A stretch of 5,938 bases of DNA from an uncultured Collinsella sp. (GTDB taxonomy: Bacteria; Actinomycetota; Coriobacteriia; Coriobacteriales; Coriobacteriaceae): assembly GCA_900545165.1 (NCBI GenBank), contig UQYA01000101.1, positions 1 through 5,938 of the forward strand. The letters run 5' to 3'. Made by a program: the position numbers and the translations under genes. The notes under the pieces were generated by a model, which did no database searches, was not told the DNA's origin, and was given only the letters and a program-made list of their open reading frames with translations. Shown piece after piece: positions 1 to 5,744 of the stretch. The stretch's first letter is position 1, and every line of letters begins with the position of its first letter.

Positions 1-2643
1 GTCGGCGATGGGGCTTGCCGGTAGCCAGGTGACAAGTGCCAGCCCCAGCACGGTGAGCGCGCACAGCGCAGGCGCGGCGTGGTCGCGCGAGCTCGGCAGG
101 CGCGGGGAGCGCAGCATGTGGATCACGAGCGTCTGCGACCACATAGACTCGACAAACCAGCCGCTCTGGAAAATCGCCGCAAAGGTTGCCATGCCGGCAA
201 CATTGCCCGCGGCGGCAAGCTCGGCCCAGCTCGCGCCCACGGCGGCGGGGCACACCACAAAGAAGAGCGCGGCGAAGGTCACGATGTCAAACAGTGAGCT
301 CACGGGGCCAAGCTCGAGCATAAAGCCCTTGATGGACGCGGCGTCCCAGGCGCGCGGGCGGGCGGTCCAGGCGTCATCGACGGTGTCCCACGGCAGCGCA
401 ATGCACACGATCTCGTAAACCAGCGACAGCAGCACCAGCTGCAGGGCGCTCATGGGCAAAAACGGTAGGAACAGGCTCGCGACGGTCACGGACAGCACGT
501 TGCCAAAGTTGGAGCTCACCGTGGTCTTGAGGTACTTGAGCAGGTTGCCGTAGGTGCGGCGGCCTTCGATGATGCCGCGCTCGAGCGCGCCCAGGTCCTT
601 CTGAAGCAAGATGATGTCGGCGGATTCCTTGGCGATGTCAACGGCCGAATCGACCGAAATGCCGCAATCGCTCGCACGCATGGCGGCGGCGTCGTTAATG
701 CCGTCGCCCATAAAGCCCACGGTGTGGCCGAGCAGTTCGCGCATGACGCGTACCAAGCGTGCCTTCTGCAGCGGCGAGAGCTTGGCGAAGAGGCGAGTTT
801 TCTCGGCGCGCTCGGCAAGCTCGGCGTCATCGAGCGCATCGATCTCGGAGCCTAGCAAGACGTTGCTCGCATCGATGCCGATCTGCTCGCAGACGGTGGC
901 GGCGACGCGGCCGTTGTCGCCGGTCAGGACCTTGACCGCCACGCCCTTGGCCTCGAGGGTGGCGACAGCGCCCGCGGCACTTGCTTTGGGCGGATCGAGG
1001 AAGGCCAAAAAGCCCATGAGCACCATGTCGTACTCGTCGGCAACGCCAAACTCGCCCACGCAGCGCGGATTGGTCTTCTGCGCCACGGCAATCACGCGCA
1101 AGCCCTCGGCGTTGAGTCCGGCGACCTGCTTGCGAATCTGAGCGAGCTTATCTTCGGTGAGCGGCTGGGCGATGCCATCGACCTCGACAAAGGAGCAGAT
1201 CTCGAGCATTTCCTCGGCAGCTCCCTTGGTAACCATCTGGGTTTTGCCTTGGGAGTCGGCGACAACTACGCTCAGGCGACGGCGCGAGAAATCGAAGGGC
1301 ACCTCGTCGACCTTGGTATAGCGGTCGCGCAGGCTCTGGCCCAGCATGGAATCGGGCGCGACGGCCGAGGGCGTCACATCTGCACGGTCGATTACGGCCA
1401 GGTCGATAAGGTTTTTGAGGCCGGTCTGGAAGAAGCTGTTCAAAAACGCATGGCGCAGCACGCGCGCGTCCTCGTTGCCGTCGGTGTTGAGGTAGCGCTC
1501 GAGCACGATGCGGTCTTCGGTGAGGGTGCCGGTTTTGTCACAGCACAAGACGTCCATCGCGCCGAGGTTTTGAATCGCCGACAGCTCCTTGACGATAACC
1601 TGGCGGCGGGCGAGGTCCTTAGCCCCCTGCGACAGGCTCGTGGTCACGATGACGGGAAGCATCTGCGGCGTGATGCCCACGGCCACGCTCGTGGCGAACA
1701 GCAGCGCGTCGATGATGCTGCCCTTGGTGGCGGCGTTGATGGCAAAGACGGCCGGCGCCATAACGAGCATAAGACGTACGAGCAACATGGAGACACTCGA
1801 GACGCCGCGGTCAAACGCGCTCTTCTCGCCGCGTCCGTTGAGCATCTTGGCGATGCCGCCCAAGTAGGTGTCCGAGCCGGTGGCAACGATAAGCGCCATG
1901 GCTGTGCCGTTTTGCACGGAGGTGCCGGTAAAGACGATGTTCTTGCAGGCAGAGAGCGGCAGCGTGGGGCCGTCGGCGCCCCCGACGATGGTGACGGCAG
2001 CGGTCTTCTCGACGGCCTCGCTCTCGCCGGTGAGTGCGGATTCGATGACAAACAGGTCGCGCGCGGTGATGATGCGGGCGTCTGCCGGCACCATATCGCC
2101 GGCAGAGAGGCGGATCACATCGCCGGGGACGAGCTCATCGAAGGGGATCTCGGTGCGCCCGCCGTCGCGCAGAGCGGTGCAGGTGTTGGAGACCAGGTCC
2201 TTGAGGGCCTCGGCCGCATTGCCACTGCGGGCTTCCTGGATAAACTTCATGCCGCCCGATACCAGCAGCATAATGCCGATGACGATGACCGTGGAGGGGT
2301 CACGCTGCGGCTCGGGCACGGCGAGTACGTCGATGTAGAGCGAGACCAACGCGAGCGCGGCGAGGATGCCGGCGAAGGGGTCGACGAACGCATCTGCGAT
2401 GCGGCGGGCGAGCGTCTTGGTCGGCGCCTCGATGGTGTTGGGACCGACGGCGTTCAGGCGCTCGGCGGCGTGCTCGGCGGTGAGGCCGTTTGCCGTGACA
2501 TCGAGCAGTACGAGGACGTCCTCGGCGCTATGGGTGGCGGCGAATATGGTGTTCTTGGACAGGCCGGTGTGAGCGGCAGGGCGCGCCGTGCGGCGGCGCT
2601 TGGAGATGGCTTCGAGTACCGTGGCGGTTTTGAGCATCAGCAT
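1..2643 (-). CDS. mgtA: Magnesium-translocating P-type ATPase, MgtA/MgtB family (C-terminus cut by window edge)
   Basis: Inner-membrane P3B-type ATPase expected to import Mg2+ at the cost of ATP. Read from the minus strand, 881 codons are open without interruption. Visible landmarks: first helix pair about residues 88-135, actuator motif TGES 205-208, helix-4 motif ITPQMLP 324-330, phosphorylation motif DKTGT with Asp369, nucleotide-domain PFDFSRRR 449-456 and KGA 473-475, TGDN 574-577, and hinge GDGIND 646-651. The later SNFGN, LPWD, FDI.TF and FQSGWF...SQTLV.HMLR blocks match the MgtA/MgtB subfamily rather than calcium pumps. Compared with E. coli MgtA (from memory) about 40 residues, including the last helix, are outside the window. 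The start at 2643 has AAGGAGGA (2648-2655) four bases ahead; the ATG at codon 3 would give a ten-base spacing and is a fair alternative. Helix 6 carries Ser740 and Glu744 where E. coli MgtA has Asn and Asp. Confidence 0.95.
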   Translation of the reverse strand, partial: MLMLKTATVLEAISKRRRTARPAAHTGLSKNTIFAATHSAEDVLVLLDVTANGLTAEHAAERLNAVGPNTIEAPTKTLARRIADAFVDPFAGILAALALVSLYIDVLAVPEPQRDPSTVIVIGIMLLVSGGMKFIQEARSGNAAEALKDLVSNTCTALRDGGRTEIPFDELVPGDVIRLSAGDMVPADARIITARDLFVIESALTGESEAVEKTAAVTIVGGADGPTLPLSACKNIVFTGTSVQNGTAMALIVATGSDTYLGGIAKMLNGRGEKSAFDRGVSSVSMLLVRLMLVMAPAVFAINAATKGSIIDALLFATSVAVGITPQMLPVIVTTSLSQGAKDLARRQVIVKELSAIQNLGAMDVLCCDKTGTLTEDRIVLERYLNTDGNEDARVLRHAFLNSFFQTGLKNLIDLAVIDRADVTPSAVAPDSMLGQSLRDRYTKVDEVPFDFSRRRLSVVVADSQGKTQMVTKGAAEEMLEICSFVEVDGIAQPLTEDKLAQIRKQVAGLNAEGLRVIAVAQKTNPRCVGEFGVADEYDMVLMGFLAFLDPPKASAAGAVATLEAKGVAVKVLTGDNGRVAATVCEQIGIDASNVLLGSEIDALDDAELAERAEKTRLFAKLSPLQKARLVRVMRELLGHTVGFMGDGINDAAAMRASDCGISVDSAVDIAKESADIILLQKDLGALERGIIEGRRTYGNLLKYLKTTVSSNFGNVLSVTVASLFLPFLPMSALQLVLLSLVYEIVCIALPWDTVDDAWTARPRAWDAASIKGFMLELGPVSSLFDIVTFAALFFVVCPAAVGASWAELAAAGNVAGMATFAAIFQSGWFVESMWSQTLVIHMLRSPRLPSSRDHAAPALCALTVLGLALVTWLPASPIAD

Positions 2644-2726
2644 AGGGTCCTCCTTGTTGAAGGGAGTTAGCGTACGTGTCGTATTGAGTTGCAAAAAACC
2701 TAGATGTCGCTCACGTCATGCTCACG

Positions 2727-2763
2727 AACCACCACAAAGGGGACAGGCACCTTTGTGGTGGTT
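2727..2763. repeat. REP-like hairpin with GGGGACAGGCA core, in the mgtA leader
   Basis: A perfect 14-bp inverted repeat, AACCACCACAAAGG (2727-2740) and CCTTTGTGGTGGTT (2750-2763), around a nine-base loop GGACAGGCA. Read through the loop it gives GGGGACAGGCACC. From memory, that core recurs in many bacterial genomes as short palindromic intergenic repeats, some of them near RAYT-type transposases. The hairpin lies between the leader ORF and mgtA and would be transcribed in the mgtA leader. No T-run follows it on the mgtA strand, so it is a poor terminator in that direction; on the plus strand only TTTT follows. Confidence 0.65.
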
Positions 2764-2784
2764 TTGACAATCGGTTGGTGGCGC

Positions 2785-2856
2785 TTATGCGAATACGGAG
2801 TCCTCGCGGCGTGCCGAGGGCGACATGCAGGTTTTTCGACTATGACTGCCTTCCAT
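2785..2856 (-). CDS. Candidate 23-residue leader peptide upstream of mgtA
   Basis: A minus-strand open frame of 23 codons plus TAA, starting MEGSHSRKTC and ending SVFA. Its ATG follows TAAGGAGGTG, a ten-base perfect complement of the usual 16S rRNA 3' end, with four bases between the motif and the ATG. That is the strongest ribosome site in the window. It is on the same strand as mgtA, and its stop is 141 bases before the mgtA start, so one transcript would carry both. Enterobacterial mgtA has a short leader peptide (MgtL) in a similar place, but this peptide is not proline-rich and shows no similarity to it; a role in mgtA control is inference. It has no signal peptide or membrane helix. It might instead be the surviving start of a decayed gene, because the hairpin at 2727-2763 lies just behind it. 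Confidence 0.5.
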   Translation of the reverse strand: MEGSHSRKTCMSPSARREDSVFA

Positions 2857-2860
2857 GGCA

Positions 2861-2870
2861 CACCTCCTTA
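2861..2870 (-). promoter_or_regulatory. Full-length Shine-Dalgarno site of the mgtA leader ORF
   Basis: On the minus strand the bases read TAAGGAGGTG, which pairs over ten bases with the standard 16S 3' end CACCTCCTTA. The GGAGG core lies six bases from the ATG at 2856. No other intact gene here has more than about eight matching bases. Confidence 0.7.
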
Positions 2871-2873
2871 TGG

Positions 2874-2922
2874 ACGGGCGCGGCGCGCTTTGGGTATCTC
2901 GTACCCGATTTAATCCGCCCGT
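2874..2922. repeat. Nested inverted repeats in the mgtA-pyrE divergent region
   Basis: An outer pair ACGGGCG (2874-2880) and CGCCCGT (2916-2922) encloses an inner pair GGGTA (2892-2896) and TACCC (2902-2906) with a five-base loop. If mgtA starts near 2916, only the inner hairpin would form fully in its RNA, just before the leader Shine-Dalgarno. The arms are short and chance cannot be excluded. Confidence 0.3.
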
Positions 2923-2951
2923 ATTCTTGATGAGGGGGTTTGACATGTCAA
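2923..2951 (-). promoter_or_regulatory. Candidate promoter for the mgtA leader and mgtA
   Basis: On the minus strand a perfect -35 TTGACA (2951-2946) is followed after exactly 17 bases by AAGAAT (2928-2923), which matches four of six positions of the -10 consensus. Transcription would begin near 2916, giving a leader of about 270 bases that contains the small ORF and the hairpin at 2727-2763. The -35 lies inside a palindrome, so a bound regulator could occlude it. Confidence 0.5.
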
Positions 2952-2956
2952 CCCCC
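2934..2956. promoter_or_regulatory. Candidate operator: near-perfect palindrome carrying TTGACA on both strands
   Basis: The perfect 12-bp palindrome TTGACATGTCAA (2940-2951) is extended by GGGGGT on the left and CCCCC on the right, with one unpaired T in the left half. Each strand therefore has a consensus -35 hexamer. Only the minus strand has a plausible -10 at 17 bases; on the plus strand the equivalent place reads TGGAAA. The position between divergent mgtA and pyrE and the two-fold symmetry suit a dimeric repressor or activator site. The regulator is unknown. Confidence 0.45.
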
Positions 2957-3082
2957 ATTGTTTGGAAAACCGTTGCCCCTGACAAAGCCTTTACAGAATG
3001 CCGTGGCCTCAAAGCGCGCCCGCACCGACGCTTCGCCTGCGCTAAACTGGAGGGCACGTACGCGATTACGAGAGGAGCCCGC

Positions 3083-3766
3083 ATGGAGGCTTACAAGCAA
3101 GAGTTCATCAAGTTCATGGTCGAGTCCGACGTTCTTAAGTTCGGCAGCTTTACGCTCAAGAGCGGCCGTCAGTCCCCGTTCTTTATGAATGCCGGCGCTT
3201 ATGTGACGGGCTATCAGCTCAAGAAGCTGGGCGAGTATTACGCCCAGGCCATCCACGATAACTTTGGCGACGACTTTGACGTCCTGTTTGGGCCGGCCTA
3301 CAAGGGTATTCCGCTGGCTGTCGTGACCGCCATTGCCTACCACGAGCTGTACGGCAAGGAGGTCAAGTACTGCTGCGACCGTAAGGAGGCCAAGGACCAC
3401 GGTGCCGATAAGGGCAACCTGCTGGGCTACGAGCCCCAGGACGGCGACCGCGTGGTCATGGTCGAGGACGTCACCACCAGTGGCAAGTCCATCGACGAGA
3501 CCTATCCCAAGGTCAAGGCTGCTGCCGATGTCGAAATCAAGGGCCTGATTGTGTCCCTCAACCGCATGGAGGTCGGTAAGGGTGGCGTGACCACCGCTCA
3601 GAAGGAGATCGAGGCCAAGTACGGTTTCCCCGTAGCGAGCATCGTCTCCATGGCCGAGGTCGTCGAGACCCTCTACAACCACGAGATCGACGGCAAGGTC
3701 GTCATCGATGACGAGCTCAAGGCCGCCATCGACGCCTACTACGAGCAGTACGGAGCACGGGAGTAG
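3083..3766 (+). CDS. pyrE: Orotate phosphoribosyltransferase
   Basis: Cytoplasmic enzyme that joins orotate to PRPP to make orotidine 5'-monophosphate, the fifth step of de novo UMP synthesis. The 227-residue protein is a typical length. Visible motifs: N-terminal F.LKSGR.SP.F at about residues 23-34, FGPAYKGIPLA at 69-79 with the Lys74 region, the flexible catalytic loop DRKEAKDHG at 99-107, and the type I PRPP-binding loop VVMVEDVTTSGKS at 124-136. The open frame extends upstream to 2855, but the ATG at 3083 is chosen because AGAGGAG (3071-3077) lies five bases ahead and the family N-terminus begins here. No strong promoter is visible; TAAACT at 3043-3048 is a weak -10 candidate. No other pyrimidine gene is in view, so it seems to be its own transcription unit. 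Its stop codon overlaps the first hairpin of the following repeat by one base. Confidence 0.96.
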   Translation: MEAYKQEFIKFMVESDVLKFGSFTLKSGRQSPFFMNAGAYVTGYQLKKLGEYYAQAIHDNFGDDFDVLFGPAYKGIPLAVVTAIAYHELYGKEVKYCCDRKEAKDHGADKGNLLGYEPQDGDRVVMVEDVTTSGKSIDETYPKVKAAADVEIKGLIVSLNRMEVGKGGVTTAQKEIEAKYGFPVASIVSMAEVVETLYNHEIDGKVVIDDELKAAIDAYYEQYGARE

Positions 3767-3910
3767 TTACGGCGTTTTACCAAACGCCGTAACGGGCCGA
3801 CGCTGCGCGGGCCGCATTTGGACAATCTGACGTTCAACTTCAAGGGCGCGACCAGAAGGTCAGCGCCCTTTCGTTTCACGTCACCTTGTCTCAAATGCGA
3901 CCCGCTCGCT
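3766..3910. repeat. Two-hairpin intergenic repeat, copy A (behind pyrE)
   Basis: Copy A matches a second stretch at 5745-5891 block by block. Hairpin 1 is GTTACGGCGTTT (3766-3777), loop TACC, AAACGCCGTAAC (3782-3793). Four bases later comes CGACGCTGCGCGGG (3798-3811), identical in both copies, then after nine variable bases GACAAT (3821-3826). Hairpin 2 (3842-3870) has a tip GACC-AGAA-GGTC that is the same in both copies. The similarity fades near CGCTCGCT (3903-3910), so this right edge is approximate. Both copies start at or within five bases of a plus-strand stop codon, which suits a 3'-end structure or a mobile palindromic repeat that settles behind genes. Confidence 0.8.
3842..3870 (+). 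terminator. Candidate terminator hairpin behind pyrE
   Basis: The stem AAGGGCGC (3842-3849) pairs with GCGCCCTT (3863-3870). It is topped by GACC-AGAA-GGTC with one bulged A at 3862. The 3' side continues as TTTCGTTTC, only a modest T-tract, so termination is plausible but weaker than for the hairpin at 4973-5003. Confidence 0.5.
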
Positions 3911-3942
3911 GGCGTTGCCAAAACATCGGCGTTGCCGTGGCG

Positions 3943-4263
3943 GTCATTGGGGGCAAGGCCGCTGTAGGAGACGGCGATTGCCACATGGTCGGGGCCCGAG
4001 GCGAGCGCCGTGCGCACCTGGGCCTCGACATTGTCGTGGCACGTCGCGCTTTTACCGGCGGAGAGCAGGCGATCGCGGAACATTCCCGCTGGATAGAGAT
4101 TGTGCGAGCCCGTGTAGATGTCGACCTGCCGGGCGTTCGCGATGAGTTTGGCGGCGTGGTCAAGCTGCGTGGGGTCGAGCAGCTCCTGTGTCTCGGCCAG
4201 CGTGGTCTGGTAGAGACCCTCCATGCGCTCGATAACCCGCGCAGGCGATACTCGGCTTATCGA
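3943..4263 (-). pseudogene. Remnant of an RpiR/MurR-family regulator (linker and partial SIS domain)
   Basis: About 105 minus-strand codons resemble the middle of a MurR/RpiR-type sugar-responsive regulator. A helical linker (RMEGLYQTTLAETQELLD) leads into the start of a SIS sugar-phosphate domain, with VDIYTGSHNLYPAGMFRDRLL and, near its end, HVAIAVSYSGLAPN. The resemblance stops directly after SYSGLAPN (near 3946), where the rest of the SIS domain should follow. The N-terminal helix-turn-helix of about 75 residues is also missing: the frame hits a TGA at 4287-4285, with no ATG or ribosome site. It therefore cannot make a DNA-binding regulator. The broken C-terminal end lies about 35 bases from repeat copy A, and the N-terminal end gives way to the EIIA promoter. 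The original may have controlled the neighbouring PTS gene, but this is inference. The reading frame itself stays open. Confidence 0.65.
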
Positions 4264-4332
4264 TCCGCGATGCAAAGGAGATGCTCATCTCACGAGCACT
4301 ATCGGGAAGGGCCTGCGATTCGAGCCTTCGCC

Positions 4333-4361
4333 TTAGTATTTTGTCCATTTGGCACTATAAT
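4333..4361 (+). promoter_or_regulatory. Promoter of the EIIA gene
   Basis: A perfect -10 TATAAT (4356-4361) lies 17 bases behind a weak -35 TTAGTA (4333-4338). The start site would be near 4368, leaving a leader of about 43 bases before the ATG at 4411. About 35 bases further upstream are two overlapping inverted repeats, GAGATG-CT-CATCTC (4278-4291) and TGCTC-N7-GAGCA (4282-4298), which might bind a regulator. Confidence 0.7.
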
Positions 4362-4410
4362 CACCATAGGCATGCGCACATTGTTGCGCTTTATCAAGAG
4401 GAGAAAACGT

Positions 4411-4947
4411 ATGGGTCTGTTTGACATGTTTAAGAAGAAGGCTGAACCCGCGGCTGCTGCTGCTCCGGCCTCCATCTCTGCTTCTGCCGGCGCCGACGTG
4501 CTGTGCTCGCCCGTCAAGGGCAAGGTCATCAAGATGGCCGATGTGCCCGATCCCGTCTTTGGTGGCGAGGTCCTGGGCAAGGGCTGCGCCGTGTGGCCCG
4601 AGGACGACCTGGTCTACGCTCCCTGCGACGGCAAGGTGACCGTCACCATGGGTCACGCCGTGGGCCTGCAGTCCGATAGCGGTATCGAGGTTCTGGTGCA
4701 CGTTGGCGTCGATACCGTCAACATGAACGGCGACGGCTTCGAGGGCTTCGTCAAGGCCGACGACGTCGTGAAGGCTGGCCAGCCCATACTCAAGATCGAC
4801 CGCGCCAAGATCGCCGCTGCCGGTTACAAGGACTGCGTCGTCGTGGCTGTGTCCAACACTGCCGAGTTCGCCGACGTCGAGCTCGCCGTCGAGGCTGACT
4901 CCGCTGTCGCCGCCGGCGATGTCATCGTCAAGGTCGTCCGCAAGTAA
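4411..4947 (+). CDS. crr: PTS glucose-family phosphocarrier protein EIIA
   Basis: Cytoplasmic phosphocarrier that takes phosphate from HPr and hands it to an EIIB domain of a sugar permease; in enterobacteria the homologue also regulates other sugar systems. The 178-residue protein has an EIIA-Glc fold from about residue 29. The phospho-acceptor His97 is in EVLVHVGVDTV, and the second active-site His82 is in MGHAVGLQSDSG. DVPDPVFGGEVLGKG (44-58) and LVYAPCDGKV (67-76) are further family blocks. The N-terminus MGLFDMFKKK resembles the amphipathic membrane-contacting helix of E. coli EIIA-Glc, here joined by an alanine-rich linker (residues 11-28). AAGAGGAG (4396-4403) lies seven bases before the ATG and fixes the start; upstream in-frame codons are ignored. 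No EIIB, EIIC, HPr or EI gene is adjacent, so it is a stand-alone EIIA with its own promoter and terminator and must serve permeases encoded elsewhere. Confidence 0.93.
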   Translation: MGLFDMFKKKAEPAAAAAPASISASAGADVLCSPVKGKVIKMADVPDPVFGGEVLGKGCAVWPEDDLVYAPCDGKVTVTMGHAVGLQSDSGIEVLVHVGVDTVNMNGDGFEGFVKADDVVKAGQPILKIDRAKIAAAGYKDCVVVAVSNTAEFADVELAVEADSAVAAGDVIVKVVRK

Positions 4948-4972
4948 GCTGCGGCAACATAAGGGTGTTTTG

Positions 4973-5003
4973 GGGTGGTCGAATTGTCCGACCACCCTTT
5001 TTT
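4973..5003 (+). terminator. Intrinsic terminator of the EIIA gene
   Basis: A nine-bp GC-rich stem, GGGTGGTCG (4973-4981) and CGACCACCC (4989-4997), with a seven-base loop, is followed at once by six T residues (4998-5003). It lies 25 bases after the stop codon and is the clearest Rho-independent terminator in the window. Confidence 0.92.
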
Positions 5004-5089
5004 ATTACAATGCGGCGGAACGTTTTATTGCGCGTTGGGCGGACCGGTAAACCGTTCGGACGTTAAATCGAGCCGACTGCGCCTTTGCT

Positions 5090-5119
5090 TTGCCGGGGGT
5101 GTTCGTTAGCGGCTAGTAT
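5090..5119 (+). promoter_or_regulatory. Candidate promoter of the lipoprotein gene
   Basis: TTGCCG (5090-5095) and TAGTAT (5114-5119) are 18 bases apart, each matching four of six consensus positions. Transcription would start near 5126, about 57 bases before the ATG. The strong terminator upstream makes a separate promoter for this gene necessary. Confidence 0.45.
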
Positions 5120-5182
5120 GGCCTTATTGTTACGACGTGCACCGCGTCGGGAAGCGCGGTGCCGCTTGTTGGGAGGAATGTC

Positions 5183-5740
5183 ATGAAGAAGAAGCTGCTG
5201 CTTGCGCCCCTGATGGCTGTTCTGGTCGCGTGCGTGGTTGTACTTTCCGGCTGCGGAGGTCCTTCGGTTGAGGAACTCATTACCGAAGATCTTTCGACGC
5301 AGTTTGACGAGGTCAAGAACGGCGGCGACGACTTCCTCGCCGGCCTGGAAGAGGCCTCGGGCGACGAGTTCGAGCAGCTGGGCATCGATCCCAAGGAGTA
5401 CGCCAAGAGCTATCTCGAGGGTTTTGACTACAAGATCGGCGACGTGACGGTCGACGAGGACAAGGGCACCGCAACTGCCGAGGTCACCATTACCTGCAAG
5501 TCCATGAACCAGATCGTTGAGGATTTTGCCACCCAGTACCAGGAGAAGGTCGCCGCGCTCGATTCGATGCCTTCCGATGACGAGCTGTACAAGATGGCCG
5601 GTCAGGTTATGGTCGATGTGACTAAGGCTGCTAAAACCAAGGACACCAAGGTCACCTTCAAGTACTCCTGCAATGACGACGGCGAGTGGTCTGCTGACGA
5701 TTCCGCAACCAACGAGATGATGAATGCGATGATGAACTAG
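5183..5740 (+). CDS. Small secreted lipoprotein of unknown function
   Basis: A 185-residue protein with a clear lipoprotein signal: MKKK, a hydrophobic stretch (residues 5-22) and the lipobox LSGC with Cys24 as the lipid-modified residue. The mature part (about 162 residues) should be anchored to the outer face of the membrane. It is acidic and begins with a predicted helical segment (EELITEDLSTQFDEVKNG). A central DYKIGDVTVDEDKGTATAEVTITCKSM (two blocks, about residues 82-108) looks like paired beta strands, and the protein ends in a Met/Asn-rich tail. This arrangement recalls small actinobacterial and Firmicute lipoproteins with NTF2-like or DUF5105/DUF4878-type domains, but I cannot assign a family. 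Two further cysteines are in the mature part (about residues 106 and 168) and could pair. GGGAGGA (5171-5177) sets the ATG at 5183; an in-frame GTG at 5159 is not favoured because it would put residues before the basic signal-peptide start. Confidence 0.85.
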   Translation: MKKKLLLAPLMAVLVACVVVLSGCGGPSVEELITEDLSTQFDEVKNGGDDFLAGLEEASGDEFEQLGIDPKEYAKSYLEGFDYKIGDVTVDEDKGTATAEVTITCKSMNQIVEDFATQYQEKVAALDSMPSDDELYKMAGQVMVDVTKAAKTKDTKVTFKYSCNDDGEWSADDSATNEMMNAMMN

Positions 5741-5744
5741 GGGA

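Noticed and set aside
1249..2670. Plus-strand open frame of 473 codons across mgtA
   Set aside because: GC-rich shadow of the mgtA gene on the opposite strand; its translation has no recognisable domain, whereas the minus strand shows every P-type ATPase motif.
2693..2719. Possible attenuator before mgtA: weak hairpin followed by six T residues on the minus strand
   Set aside because: The stem is only about five bp with a C-A mismatch and several bases separate it from the T-run; too weak to list, though the T-run (2693-2698) is real.
2709..2726. Direct repeat GCTCACG (2709-2715 and 2720-2726), one helical turn apart
   Set aside because: Seven bases repeated once in GC-rich DNA can easily occur by chance; no matching site elsewhere in the window.
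2855..3082. In-frame extension of pyrE by 76 codons upstream
   Set aside because: The family N-terminus and a good ribosome site are at 3083. The extension runs through palindromes and the divergent promoter region and has no plus-strand ribosome site.
2948..3682. Minus-strand open frame of 244 codons across pyrE
   Set aside because: Shadow of pyrE caused by codon bias; no ribosome site or domain.
3886..4410. Long in-frame extension upstream of the EIIA gene
   Set aside because: It is read antisense to the RpiR remnant and crosses the TATAAT promoter; AAGAGGAG directly before 4411 decides the start.
5004..5089. Short inverted bits such as CGGT-AA-ACCG and AACGT/ACGTT between the EIIA terminator and the lipoprotein promoter
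   Set aside because: Four- to five-base arms without further support; nothing else visible in this gap.
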